The notes under the pieces: generated by a model
Told to the model about the DNA's origin: nothing
The model's database searches: none
Seen by the model: only the letters and a program-made list of their open reading frames with translations
Shown here: piece after piece, positions 27,084 through 38,400 of the stretch
How the letters are laid out: every line of letters begins with the position of its first letter
Numbering within the stretch: position 1 is the stretch's first letter
Translations under genes and position numbers: made by a program
Source of the DNA: Colias croceus
Taxonomy: Eukaryota > Arthropoda > Insecta > Lepidoptera > Pieridae
Assembly (NCBI RefSeq): GCF_905220415.1
Contig: NC_059546.1
Span: 3,038,001-3,102,000 of the forward strand
DNA: 64,000 nt
Direction of reading: 5' to 3'

Positions 27084-27282
27084 TTTTTTTTTTTTTTTTT
27101 GTAAGGTGTTTCTCAATGTTAGCCAGAAGGGCTACTACATTTTAACGCGGACGCGGGGGTGAACTGAAGGTTCACCCTGGTAGCGACATGCACAAGGGCG
27201 TCCCCCCTTGACGGGGACCACGAACCTCGGCTTGAGCTGTCGCTTGAGTGGAGAAGGCCAGAAGGGCCCTAATCGGACGGGA
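27084..27282 (-). mobile_element. 5'-truncated LINE tail, copy 1
   Basis: A poly(T) run (27084-27100) is followed by the reverse complement of a LINE 3' end. The minus frame encodes KPRFVVPVKGGRPCACRYQG to the stop, the same C-terminal peptide as in the plus-strand copy at 58834-59034. ATATGGAT occurs near both sides, a possible target duplication. The clade is not certain. Confidence 0.75.
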
Positions 27283-27449
27283 TATGGATTGAGGTTCATC
27301 CGATTCTTGAAATCAGTCATACATTAGATAAGCGCGTTCAAATAAACAACAATTTTTTTTGTGCAAAAGATAAAATTTTTAAAAAGCTTTTGTGCTACAA
27401 ATACATTATGTATATGTATGTATATACTTTGTATGTATTATACATATAT

Positions 27450-27685
27450 AACTAGCTTTCCGCCCGCGGCTTCGCCCGCGTTTTGAAAGAAAAACCCGCA
27501 TAGTTCCCGTTCCCGTGGGATTTCCGGGATGAAACCTATCCTATGTGGTAATCCAAGTTACCCTCTATATGAGTGCCTAAATTTCATTGTAATCGGTTCA
27601 GTAGTATTTGTGTAGAAGAGTAACAAACAGACACACACACATCCTCACTAACTTTCGCATTTATAATATTAGTAGGAGTAGGATA
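27450..27685 (+). mobile_element. Lepidopteran retroposon of the CCGCCCGCGGCTTCGCCC type
   Basis: Starts CTAGCTTTCCGCCCGCGGCT, contains GTTCCCGTGGGATTTCCGGG and TTGTAATCGGTTCAGTAGTA, and ends CTTTCGCATTTATAATATTA. A short AC-repeat lies near its end. A standard dispersed repeat in the intergenic region. Confidence 0.75.
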
Positions 27686-27926
27686 TATTTGTTGCACAAT
27701 AGTTAGTTATTGAATATATAAAATACCTAAAATAATCCTCGACTTCTTTTATTTTTTACTAGGCACACAAAGTCGTTATTACTTATTGCTTCAAAACAGA
27801 CGGAATTTCATAGGTAGTAAGTTACCCTACATAATATCTTATGCGACGAATTATCAAAAAACCTTATTGCTCACTCTTTGTTGCAGTCAAGTTGCAGTAC
27901 CTAGGTATGTACCTACCTTTATTTGG

Positions 27927-28103
27927 GACTAGCGGTCCGCCCCGGCTTCGTCCGTGGTACATTTTTACGTTTTCTCTCCATAAGAACCATCCTCGTACTT
28001 CAAGAAATGTAATAAAAAAAAGAATTATTAACGAAATCGGTTCAGTTGTTCTCGAGTTATGCGCTTACCAACACATTTCGCGATTCATTTTTATATTATA
28101 GAT
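27927..28103 (+). mobile_element. Lepidopteran retroposon, CTAGCGGTCCGCCCCGG subtype
   Basis: Begins ACTAGCGGTCCGCCCCGGCT, contains CCATCCTCGTACTTCAAG, and ends near TTTTATATTATAGAT. Related copies lie at 42254-42420 and 43849-44034. Confidence 0.7.
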
Positions 28104-29139
28104 ATGCGTCGATAGGAAGATTTAAGATTTTTTTCTTTCATGGAGATTAAAAAAAAATGGCGCCAACTTTTAAGTGGCAAACCAAGAAGTGGCAAACTTA
28201 AAAATATGCCGCCATTATTATTATTATTTTTTTATGTCAGCCTACCGGCTACCAGGAAGCGGTTGTCCTTGTTAGATTATCTTAATTAAATATATTGAGA
28301 CAAAAATAATATAATATAATATTTACATATAAAAATTCAATTGATTTTCATTTATTGGCATGATTTTAGAAATAAAAATATTGCCAGGCCGCGGACGGGC
28401 GTCGGGCCCACCGCCCAGTGACCACCTCAATAAAAACATGTAAGCGAGCTCTCTGACATGATAAGTACTGTATATTGATTATTTACCTATAATAATAATA
28501 TTTTTAAAAGAAATTTTATATCTATTATAGGATATCGGTACCCGTAATACAGATAATCTATAAAATAAGAACACATCAAAATAAGAATTATCGGAATCAG
28601 AACAGCCGTTCACCGTTCACGCGTGATACCATGGCGTCAGGCGGTCACGGGCCATACCGTGGTCTGTGACCAAGGATAATAGGGTTAATTTTTATATAGA
28701 AGATTGTGAAAGTTATTTTTATTTTATTATCATTAAAAAATTATTCATTATTTATATTTAATTATTGAGTCAATGATAACATCTTTGTAAACAAGATTTC
28801 CTCGCGTAGCTACGTAATATGTATATAGCTTCGTTTCATTGGAAATAGTCACATAGATTCACAGCTTATCATCTATTAAATCCTCACAGTATTGCGCTGC
28901 ATGGCATAATTCGGATGGAAAAGAAGCCTAAACGGCCACGGTCGTTACCGTTTTAATATACCACAGAATAAGGGTGCTTTTCCACCAATAACGTGCGAGG
29001 ATATTTATCGAGGTATGAGTTTGTAAATAACCAATAGTATCGCTTCAAACTCAACTAAATGAAGCGATTTAGCAATACGCATGGAAGTCAAAAAGAGGTA
29101 AGAACTGATTTCAACTTGCAATAGGTACCTATCTAAAGA
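28104..29139. other. Intergenic AT-rich region with repeat scraps
   Basis: Fragments such as CCGTTCACGCGTGATACCAT at about 28612 echo the retroposon at 42254. A GC-rich patch is at 28388-28430. No gene recognised. Confidence 0.4.
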
Positions 29140-29147
29140 CTGAATGG

Positions 29148-30871
29148 CATGGGCGTAGCTAGCCATGGGCTCAAGGTGGGGCAACAATAAAAAAATAATA
29201 TGTTACTAGCAACTGTATGTACCCAAAGTCATATCCAGGTCTTCGAACCTCATTCAACGTCATTTCAAAAGTCATTTCAACGCGCCTGCGAACGCGCCTG
29301 CGAACGCGCCTGCGAACGCGCCTGCGAACGCGCCTGCGAACGCGCCTGCGAACGCGCCTGCGAACGCGCCTGCGAACGCGCCTGAGAACGCGCCTGCGAA
29401 CGCGCCTGCGAACGCGCCTGCGAACGCGCCTGCGAACGCGCCTGCGAACGCGCCTGCGAACGCGCCTGCGAACGCGCCTGCGAACGCGCCTGCGAACGCG
29501 CCTGCGAACGCGCCTGCGAACGCGCCTGCGAACGCGCCTGCGAACGCGCCTGCGAACGCGCCTGCGAACGCGCCTGCGAACGCGCCTGCGAACGCGCCTG
29601 CGAACGCGCCTGCGAACGCGCCTGCGAACGCGCCTGCGAACGCGCCTGCGAACGCGCCTGCGAACGCGCCTGCGAACGCGCCTGCGAACGCGCCTGCGAA
29701 CGCGCCTGCGAACGCGCCTGCGAACGCGCCTGCGAACGCGCCTACGAACGCGCCTGCGAACGCGCCTGCGAACGCGCCTGCGAACGCGCCTGCGAACGCG
29801 CCTGCGAACGCGCCTGCGAACGCGCCTGCGAACGCGCCTGCGAACGCGCCTGCGAACGCGCCTGCGAACGCGCCTGCGAACGCGCCTGCGAACGCGCCTG
29901 CGAACGCGCCTGCGAACGCGCCTGCGAACGCGCCTGCGAACGCGCCTGCGAACGCGCCTGCGAACGCGCCTGCGAACGCGCCTGCGAACGCGCCTGCGAA
30001 CGCGCCTGCGAACGCGCCTGCGAACGCGCCTGCGAACGCGCCTGCGAACGCGCCTGCGAACGCGCCTACGAACGCGCCTGCGAACGCGCCTGCGAACGCG
30101 CCTGCGAACGCGCCTGAGAACGCGCCTGCGAACGCGCCTGCGAACGCGCCTGCGAACGCGCCTGCGAACGCGCCTGCGAACGCGCCTGCGAACGCGCCTG
30201 CGAACGCGCCTGCGAACGCGCCTGCGAACGCGCCTGCGAACGCGCCTGCGAACGCGCCTGCGAACGCGCCTGCGAACGCGCCTGCGAACGCGCCTGCGAA
30301 CGCGCCTGCGAACGCGCCTGCGAACGCGCCTGCGAACGCGCCTGCGAACGCGCCTGCGAACGCGCCTGCGAACGCGCCTGCGAACGCGCCTGCTAACGCG
30401 CCTGCGAACGCGCCTGCGAACGCGCCTGCGAACGCGCCTTGCGAACGCGCCTGCTAACGCGCCTGCGAACGCGCCTGCTAACGCGCCTTGCGAACGCGCC
30501 TGCGAACGCGCCTGCGAACGCGCCTGCTAACGCGCCTGCGAACGCGCTTGCGAACGCGCTTGCGAACTTTCGTGTGTAATTCGTTATTCGAATTATTCTT
30601 ATTCAAAACACCTTATTGTTCACCTACCACATCACGAAATAGATCCAAAATGTGTCCCTATCTTCAGCCGTTTGGTCGCTGACTAATGTTTTGGTCTCAT
30701 TTTCTGTGTCGACTGTCGACTTTCGAGAATCGAGTGTGAATTTTCTTACGGATATTAAGCTTAGTAGTTAGTACCTGGATAATTCAATTTTTAGATTTGG
30801 TTAGGTACCTTCCAGGTCAAAGCCTGGATGGGGCAAGCGCCCCACCCTGCCCCACCGTGGCTACGCCCATG
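29148..30871. mobile_element. hAT-type non-autonomous element containing a minisatellite
   Basis: The ends are inverted (CATGGGCGTAGC at 29148, GCTACGCCCATG ending at 30871) and flanked by the same 8-mer, CTGAATGG (29140-29147 and 30872-30879). An 8 bp target duplication is the hallmark of hAT transposons. Subterminal GGTGGGGCA and TGCCCCACC also mirror each other. No transposase is present. The middle is filled by the 12 bp array at 29279-30566. Confidence 0.85.
29279..30566. repeat. 12 bp minisatellite, about 107 copies
   Basis: Tandem array of GCGAACGCGCCT, three CpG per unit, with an almost perfectly homogeneous core. Rare variants are TGAG at 29385 and 30117 and TACG at 29744 and 30068. 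The right edge is degenerate, with GCTAAC units and 13-mers. Because 12 is a multiple of 3, frames stay open on both strands (an RLRT-repeat of over 400 codons on plus); these are not taken as genes. Confidence 0.97.
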
Positions 30872-30879
30872 CTGAATGG

Positions 30880-31174
30880 TATTATATCAAACAAAATCGA
30901 ATATATGGACATTTTTCATTTTTTTTAATTGTTTATTCAAAACCGAGTTGAGTGCTGTCCAAAGAACATACTCCTCAGGTGCTGTCTGTTTTGCCTTATT
31001 TCTACCCGGAATATTTGGCGAATGGTGAAATTCGGAAAAGCGTTTGATAATACTGCTGATGACAGATCGTTTAAAATTATTGTTTGGTGTGGTTGGGTGT
31101 GGTGGTGTGGTTAACGGTCGGCAAACCATCTGACAGTGTCATCCAACGCCCAAAAAGCCCGTATCTCAGTACTG
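30880..31174. other. Spacer between two mobile elements with an unassigned small frame
   Basis: A minus frame at 30887-31129 encodes a peptide with RSVISSIIKRFSEFHHSPN. I do not recognise the family; it may be a scrap of a transposon protein. Confidence 0.3.
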
Positions 31175-31445
31175 TAAAGGCCGCTGCATACGTGACGGGA
31201 TTTTACCCGGACGGGACGTGACGGGAAGTTTTGGAAACATCGTTGCATACAAAATGTATCCAAATACGCATATGTCACGGGAACATCGACGGGACGGGAA
31301 CGTGGACGGGAAAAATATCGTCGCCGACGATGTTTAGCACGTCCCGTCCCGCACGTGCCCCGTCCCGTCCGTGATTTCGCTACGTATGCACAGTCGCTCC
31401 GTTCGTGCCGGAGAGATTAATAGTGACGCCTTCCAAGTATCGAAA

Positions 31446-31584
31446 ATGGACGACGAAAAACTGATCGAATGTGTTCGCTCATATCCAGCGTTGTATAGTA
31501 TAGCGAACCCACAATATTTAGACACAAAGTATAAAAATTATTTATGGCGTAAAATTGCTGTGAAATTGTCATACAGTGAAAACG
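31446..31584 (+). pseudogene. MADF-domain exon inside Harbinger-type element
   Basis: Encodes MDDEKLIECVRSYPALYSIA, then a segment with YLDTKYKNYLWRKIAVKL, a typical N-terminal half of a MADF (Adf-1-like, Myb/SANT-related) DNA-binding domain. PIF/Harbinger transposons encode such a second protein beside the transposase. The exon ends at a donor-like GTTAGT, but no downstream half is found before the element ends, so this is a broken remnant. A longer in-frame extension starts at 31371. Confidence 0.75.
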
Positions 31585-31771
31585 GTTAGTGTTATTTAAT
31601 GAATATATGAAATGAAATGAATGAAAATGAAATGAAAATACGTTTATTATGGATACATACCAAAAATACAAAAAAAGAAACAAGAAACTTAAATCTAACT
31701 TAAATATAATGTATTCCACAATAGGCCTGCCACTCAGTGCAATACACTGATTATATTGTGGTATTCCTAAC

Positions 31772-31945
31772 TATACTTAGTCCTTTTCACCTATGATGAT
31801 TCCTGTGACACTTCATCGTGTTCTGAATTACGTATTTTATGTTTAAAATGCCAAAATAATTTTAGTGCATAATATTTTTGTTTTATGGCGGCATTATTAC
31901 CAAAAATATAAAAATGAAACATCTTAAGCTTATAAATCAAAAACA
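31772..31945 (-). mobile_element. Half copy of TA-flanked MITE (see 53085)
   Basis: TAGTCCTTTTCACCTATGAT leads into a segment (TGGCGGCATTATTACC, AACATCTTAAGCTTATAAAT) that matches the reverse complement of 53350-53520. It is nested in the Harbinger-type element; the other end is missing. Confidence 0.75.
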
Positions 31946-32427
31946 GTATTGTTTAGTTTAAATTAATAAATAAATAATTAATAAAAAAATAAATAATAAT
32001 TAAAGCCAATTCTTGAATTGAAAAATCCATCTTTCGTTGTTCACAACACTAGCACGTTAGATCCGAATCAATGCCACGGTACGTATGCGTTAGCACCACG
32101 TTCCCGTTTTGAACGTGGCAATCACGTGCCCGTCCCGCTCACGTCCCGTCCGAGGTATTTTCCCGTCACGTATGCAGCGGCCTTAAGTTACTTTACTCAA
32201 GATAAAAATAAAAAAGCAGAAAGATTAGCTTCAGCAACGATTTGCTTTTTCTATATTTTAAACTACATTGTAAGTTATATAATCAATAAATAGGTGGTTT
32301 GCGTGGTGGTTTGAAATAATTATTAATTACCACAGTTAATTATATACATTATTACTAATGGTAGCACTGGTTACAATATTTTATAAAACTGGCAATAGAA
32401 GTTTGACTGCAGACAGATAATTAATCA

Positions 32428-32454
32428 ATGGCAACACTGGCCCCAGCCTTGTAA
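32428..32454 (+). promoter_or_regulatory. Possible upstream ORF before eIF4B (8 codons + stop)
   Basis: ATG at 32428 opens MATLAPAL and stops with TAA at 32452-32454, one base before the eIF4B ATG at 32456. It matters only if transcription starts upstream of 32428, which the sequence cannot prove. Its context at -3 is weak (T), with +4 G. Confidence 0.4.
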
Positions 32455-32455
32455 T

Positions 32456-32468
32456 ATGGCCGCTACAG
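32456..32468 (+). CDS. eIF4B: eIF4B exon 1 (coding part)
   Basis: Thirteen coding bases, ATGGCCGCTACAG, then donor GTTAGT. It encodes MAAT and the first base of a glycine. The start context has A at -3 and G at +4. Joined to exon 2 it gives MAATGKKTKKPKW, like the vertebrate MAAS..KK start. Confidence 0.85.
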
Positions 32469-35400
32469 GTTAGTACTATTAATTTTGTCACATGAAAAAC
32501 CTTGGTTTTTTAGAGAATTTTAAGAGTTTTTTACGCTTTTAATGCATGATTTTTGTTGCCAAATATTTAGTTAATGTAAATAAACAAATTTCATAGGTAA
32601 GAAAAATAGATTACATTGCTAACGTGTCATCTATTCACCTCTGCAGACGTTTGGATTTACCGCGTGGCCACATTTTTAACTTTTCGTTCTAAGTTCCTTT
32701 TATTAATTTATACAAACCTCTATATTTAACTCATATTTTGCTATGAAACATTATAAAGACTGAAAATGCTATAATCCTGGTGTCCTTACCTTACCATTAA
32801 AACCGCTTCTAAAATCGGAGTAGGTCGTTCACTTACAATGCGTCATCATTTCATGCACTCTGGTTACAGTTTCGAGTAGCATTTGTACTGTATATAACCA
32901 AAACAAATTGCTTAACACATATTTGTTGCAGGCAAGAAGACCAAAAAGCCAAAATGGGTCAAAGCCAACATCACAGACATTATTGCCGAGCCCACTACAA
33001 TTGCCACAGCAAACAGCTGGGCCGATCCAGAAAATGAAGAACGTAAGTGCCAAGTTTGTCAGTCAACTGTAATTTTCCTCTTACTTGTAAACCCTATGAT
33101 GATACAGGGGTAAAGGCAAGCCAATGTTAATCTCGTACTTGGGGTGCACATTCAGAGTGTTAGGCTGGTTGCAGAGCTTGACCGACCGTCAGTGCGTACG
33201 TCAGTCGCGCTTGTCATATGTATGGAAATTCATAAAACCTTTCATAGCTAGACCGACCATACGCACGCGTATTGTCATGCGCATTAGTGTCATAGTCATA
33301 CAATTGTTGATGCGTATCGTCAGGACCGACGGTACGCACTGACGGTCGGTCAAGCTCTGCAACCAGCCTTAGTCACTCTCCTCACCCCGGGAAGGTCTGA
33401 GCAAAGGTCAATTGTGTTTCCTTTACTTTCTAGCCGGATGCTTCCATAATATGGAAGGTGGGGAGACCAGAAATCACAGTATAATGTCAAGCTTATGATG
33501 CTCAGCAAGTTCGCTGTAGTGGAGGTGTTGGCATTATTATTGTTGGAATTTCCCACGACTTGCACTTTTAGCATAATCTACGAGATGACTACACGGTCAT
33601 AACTCAATTCAGACTAGTCTTTCATTGGCTTGCTCCCCAATATACTGAGGGTTTTATAATAATCAAGCATAAATTCTCTATATTTCAGATATTGTTTGAT
33701 AATATAATTTTAATTGTGTCAATAATTATTTTTAATGATTACCATTTTTACTGATTTATCACAATACAAAATTGCAGGAGCATTAAATGATAAACTGATA
33801 TCAATCATCTTCATAATAATATTTATATCTTATGAAGAAATTGTCCATTACCTTTCACCATGAGTTATGTCATGATCATTAGAATTTTCTTTTAATTTAA
33901 GAATGTCATTATTAAATTAAAGCCATCTAATGCATATAGAATCAAGCTGCTGCATTGGCTTTTTTATTGGCCACAAAATATTATTTTTAATGCAATTAAA
34001 AAAAACTGCTGATGTATACAGTTTAATAATTAGAATTAGTGGAAAAACTTAATAATTTTTGAAAATTAACTTACTCCCTTCAATACTGATCCATATATTT
34101 CAGATATTAGTTAAAACAACAAACATTGTTATTTGTTTTAGATATTTATAAAAAGGGTTATACTATTTTGTTTGTAACACTAAAACAATTCAGCACAATT
34201 TCATTTGACGGTAAAATAATATTGCCAACAATACAATATTTTCAAACATACATACATAGTCTACAAATGCTATTCCGAATACCAAACACAGTCTATTAAC
34301 ACCTATAATCTATACAGCAAGCTATGGCCACTCGGGGTCCCGTGCGCGCACACAGGTGGTGCTCCCGTCCGCGTCTCGCGCAGCCCGCGGCGGGCTCGCG
34401 GTCGACGACGAGAGCATCCCACAGCGGCCCCCGTACATCGCTCATATATCTAACTTGCCATATGATGTTGATGATAGCGCCATTTCTGACCTGTTTGAAG
34501 GACTTAAGGTAAGTTTGGTAGTCAAATATAATATTTGCTTATTACTTTTTTTAATTTAAAACATAAACATTCTTTATTTTAAACAATGGTAATTGAATAT
34601 CAAATTTCTTTACATACATAGCCTCGGTCCTACTTAAACAACCAGTGGTTCATTTTCTAGAAGAAAAATGAAAATAGGTTTTGGCGGGACATTAATACAA
34701 TTTTAATCCCAGGAACTACCGTTCCGATTAGAAAAATTCTTACAGTGTTAGATAGCCTATTTGTTGAGGAAGTCTATAGGCTATACTCCTAAGACCAACA
34801 GGAGCGGAGCCACTGGGGTGAAATCGTGAAGCGCAGCTAGTTTGAAATAAAATTTGGAATAATTGCAATAAAAAAGTTATTGGTTATGTGATATACTATT
34901 AATAATCATGTGTTTAAGTGGTTATATTCTTACAATTACTCACATTAAAACATACCCTTGTCTACATCTCTAGAAGAACAGGTTTCACCTTAAATTATGA
35001 AGACTTATAGTAGAAGGAAGACTTTAATCTTATACATTTTATATTTTATCTTCTGACTTGATTGTTATAAATAATTTTATAGTTTTTTCTTTACAAAATA
35101 ATATGATTCAAAGTAAGTTATTTTATAATTTTAGGAAATCATTATAGCAACTAAAAACAATAATATTATGTCCTTACCAAATTTTAGCAACTGTAAACTG
35201 TGTACAACAATTTTCAATATTTTTCAGTTTTGTTTGATGAAATGTTTTATGATATCTTTGTTGTTACAGATATCCAACCTGAGACTGCCAAGAGAGGGGG
35301 ACCGATTAAAAGGTTATGGTTACATAGATTTTGAAGACAGGGAGAGCCTTGTCAATGCCATGAACATATCTGATCTTGTAAGTTAAATTCTTTGTTCAAT

Positions 35401-38400
35401 ACAGACATTTATTTATTAATTTGAATTATGGAATTTTTTACCCTATTTTTTTCGTTTTGTTTGAACTTTCACTTTCTTGTGTGTATATAAATGCAAGGTA
35501 TGAAATAAATTCCTGTAATATGTAATACATTTATCTGTTTAGCAATCCTTAATCTGCTATTATCTTTGTTGTAATTTTTTCTTTTTATGTTTCTTATTTT
35601 TAATACTTCAAACAAGTTATATAAGCTATATAGAATCATTCAAATCGAAACTTTAAAAGTACACAATTTCCTTGAAAACAAACAATAAGGTTTCTTGAAC
35701 ACAATAAGTTCTCAGCGAGCGTTGACAAAGAGAGTTGCAAATAAATATTGTTTGCTCAACAGACAATAGGAGGCAGAAGGATAAGAATAGAAGTTTACAC
35801 AAAGGAGAATGATCGCCGCGGCATGGGCAGGAGCGGCCGCTCCGATCGCGACAGGTAAAATTTACGATTTTTTTAGGTATAAGTACTGTTGTGTACTGTA
35901 TGTATTTACTTCAAATAATTATTGTTACTAAAAATATGTGACATGGAAGACTGAGAAGCTTTAAGACTTCATAGAAAATGTGGGATATAAAGGAAATTAT
36001 GTTTATGCAAAAAAAAAAATTATGTAATAACAAGTTAGGTATAAAATAATAATAAATAATAAAGCCCTTTATTCTGAAATCAGTAAACAATTCAACATAA
36101 TCTAACACTATACATAAATAAATTTTAGTTTATTTTACAATATGTCTCTAATTTCAGTGTGCCTGTTGGCATAGGCCTCCTCCAAAAACTTCCACTGGTT
36201 TCTGTCATTTGCCACCCTTCTCCACTTTGCACCTGCCGTCAGTTTCAGATCGTCTTCCCATTTTACTTTTTGCCTTCCTCTATTTCGTTTTCCATCTCTT
36301 GGGTACCACTCTGTTGTAGCCTTGCTCCATTTCTCATTTTTGTCACGCATCATGTGCCCTGCCCATCGCCATTTTTGTTTGTCTATTCTTTTGAGTAGGT
36401 ATATCTGTCAATTTCGTTTTCGATCTTAGGGTGGTGTTTCTAATCCGATCCTGTCTTCGTGCGCCTGTCATACTTCGCTCCATTGCCCTTTGACATATTG
36501 CTAGTTTTTCCCTGAGCGATTTGGTCAATGACCAGGTCTCGCAGCCATAAGTTAAGTATAGGAAAGTAAAATCTAAACCAATGTATTTCTTGGCATGTTT
36601 TGACAGTGACTTTGTTGCATAAATTCGATATTTTTTTGTAGTTACCTATAATTTCCCACATTCAGAACAAGTATTGAAATTATTTTTGCAAACTGGAAAT
36701 CTGACAAAATGCAGGAATATTTCACCATAAATTGCTATGTAAAATACAAGCAACCTTCCTCAAGTACTTGAAACTTTATTCTCTATACTATTATACGTTA
36801 TTTTTATCTCCATTGTTACAGAGAATACGATCCAGAGCGCACGATGGGCGACTGGCGTTCAGGTCCCCGCGCGGTGCCGGAGCCGTCACGGGCGCGACCA
36901 GCTGACCGTGACAACCGCGACATGGGCCGCGACCGTGACATGGGTCGCGACCGCGATATGGGCCGCGACCGTGACCGTGAGCGGGACTGTGAGTACTCTC
37001 TTTATACAAGACTTGTCCCAGCTCCGTCTTAGCTGTGCTACAGCCTTACTTTCTATTAGTGAGACAATCTCTAAAATTGGTCCAAGTAATTGGACCATTT
37101 TCAATAGAAACAAAAATCTTCAAAAAAGATAATGATATCTAAGTTAACATTTTTAGGACAAAATATGTAAATTCTTTACAATTACCACATGTCATGGTAT
37201 ATTGTAGAATTAAATAACATAACATGAAGAACCTTGGATAATTACTTGAAAATATTGCTAGTTGTTTTATTTTTAATTGGATTTCATGCATTAAGATTTA
37301 AGATGTGAAGGAATGTTGGCAATTATGTTATCATGCACTTTCTTCAGCATAAAAATGTGTAAATGGCTATTTCTTAAATAAACTGAAACTGAAAATTACT
37401 ATGTAGTGTAAGTAGGTAGATTAGATAGCTAGATTTTTATACCTAAAGAATCACATAGTGTCACGATGATGTAAATAGTGAGTGTGGTTTTGGGTGAGCT
37501 GTAATGTCACACTTGGGACACACATACAGAGTACAATTATCAACAACAATTATTTTTGTATAGAAAAAAATCGTGCTCATTGCATTTTTTGTTGATAATT
37601 CATAGTTACTCGCTATGTCTCGGGAAGGTCTGAGTAAAGGTCGTAGGTGCGTTGTGGTCACCATTGGAACTCTCTAGAAGGGAGCGGTGTTCACAACACT
37701 GACAGGGAGACCAGAAAAACCAATCGTATGGCTAGTCGAGGTTAGATGTGGCTGTACTGATTGTTGAAAATTCCTGTGACCAGCATTTTTAGTTCAATCT
37801 GTGACGCGGGTCACCCGTAACTCGATTCAGACTAGTCTACAGCTCACTCGATCCATATTCACTCTGAGTGACCTATTACTATAAACAAGTTGTGGAACAT
37901 GGAAAATTTATGGCTTATTAGCATAATATGTTGAATGTCATGTGATGAATAAATACATATTATATGTAAGGAGTTTGAATATTTTAGATTTTTGGTAACA
38001 ATAATAGCTGATACTGATGATCTTTTAAGATACTTATGTTAACTCGCAGATAGATAATAGTGGCATTATCACTGCATTTCTTGCTCAATAGCTTTTAAAT
38101 AATTATGTTTTACTATATTTTTTGTCTCGATGAATAATCAATAGCTTTAAAATTAATGACAAAAAAAACAACTTTACAATTTTGTATTTTCTCATTGACA
38201 TAAACATAACAATAGAACATTTTACAATTTTCGATGTTCCATTACTACTGTATTTCCTCAACAATAAAGCCTCAACCCTTTAACATAACCTTAAAAAGTC
38301 CAAATACATAAAAACCCACGTGTTATTTGCACAATGTCAGCGAGCGCGGACAACAAGCCGGGCGCGTGGCGTGACGCCGAGCGGCCCGCTGAGCCACCGC

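Larger units (their letters stand above)
31178..32183. mobile_element. PIF/Harbinger-type element, about 1.0 kb
   Basis: Perfect 23 bp terminal inverted repeats (AGGCCGCTGCATACGTGACG and three further bases; 31178-31200 and 32161-32183) are flanked by TAA on both sides (31175-31177 and 32184-32186). A 3 bp TWA target duplication fits PIF/Harbinger. GGGACGGG-rich subterminal repeats are present. It carries a MADF-domain exon but no transposase, and is itself interrupted by part of a TA-flanked MITE (31772-31945). Confidence 0.85.

Noticed and set aside
29217..30530. 437-codon plus-strand frame of RLRT repeats and other long frames over the array
   Set aside because: A 12 bp unit without stops keeps every frame open. 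There is no codon bias, domain or splice evidence, and the array lies inside a non-coding transposon.
29279..30566. CRISPR-like array
   Set aside because: Units are contiguous 12-mers with no spacers, in a eukaryotic genome.
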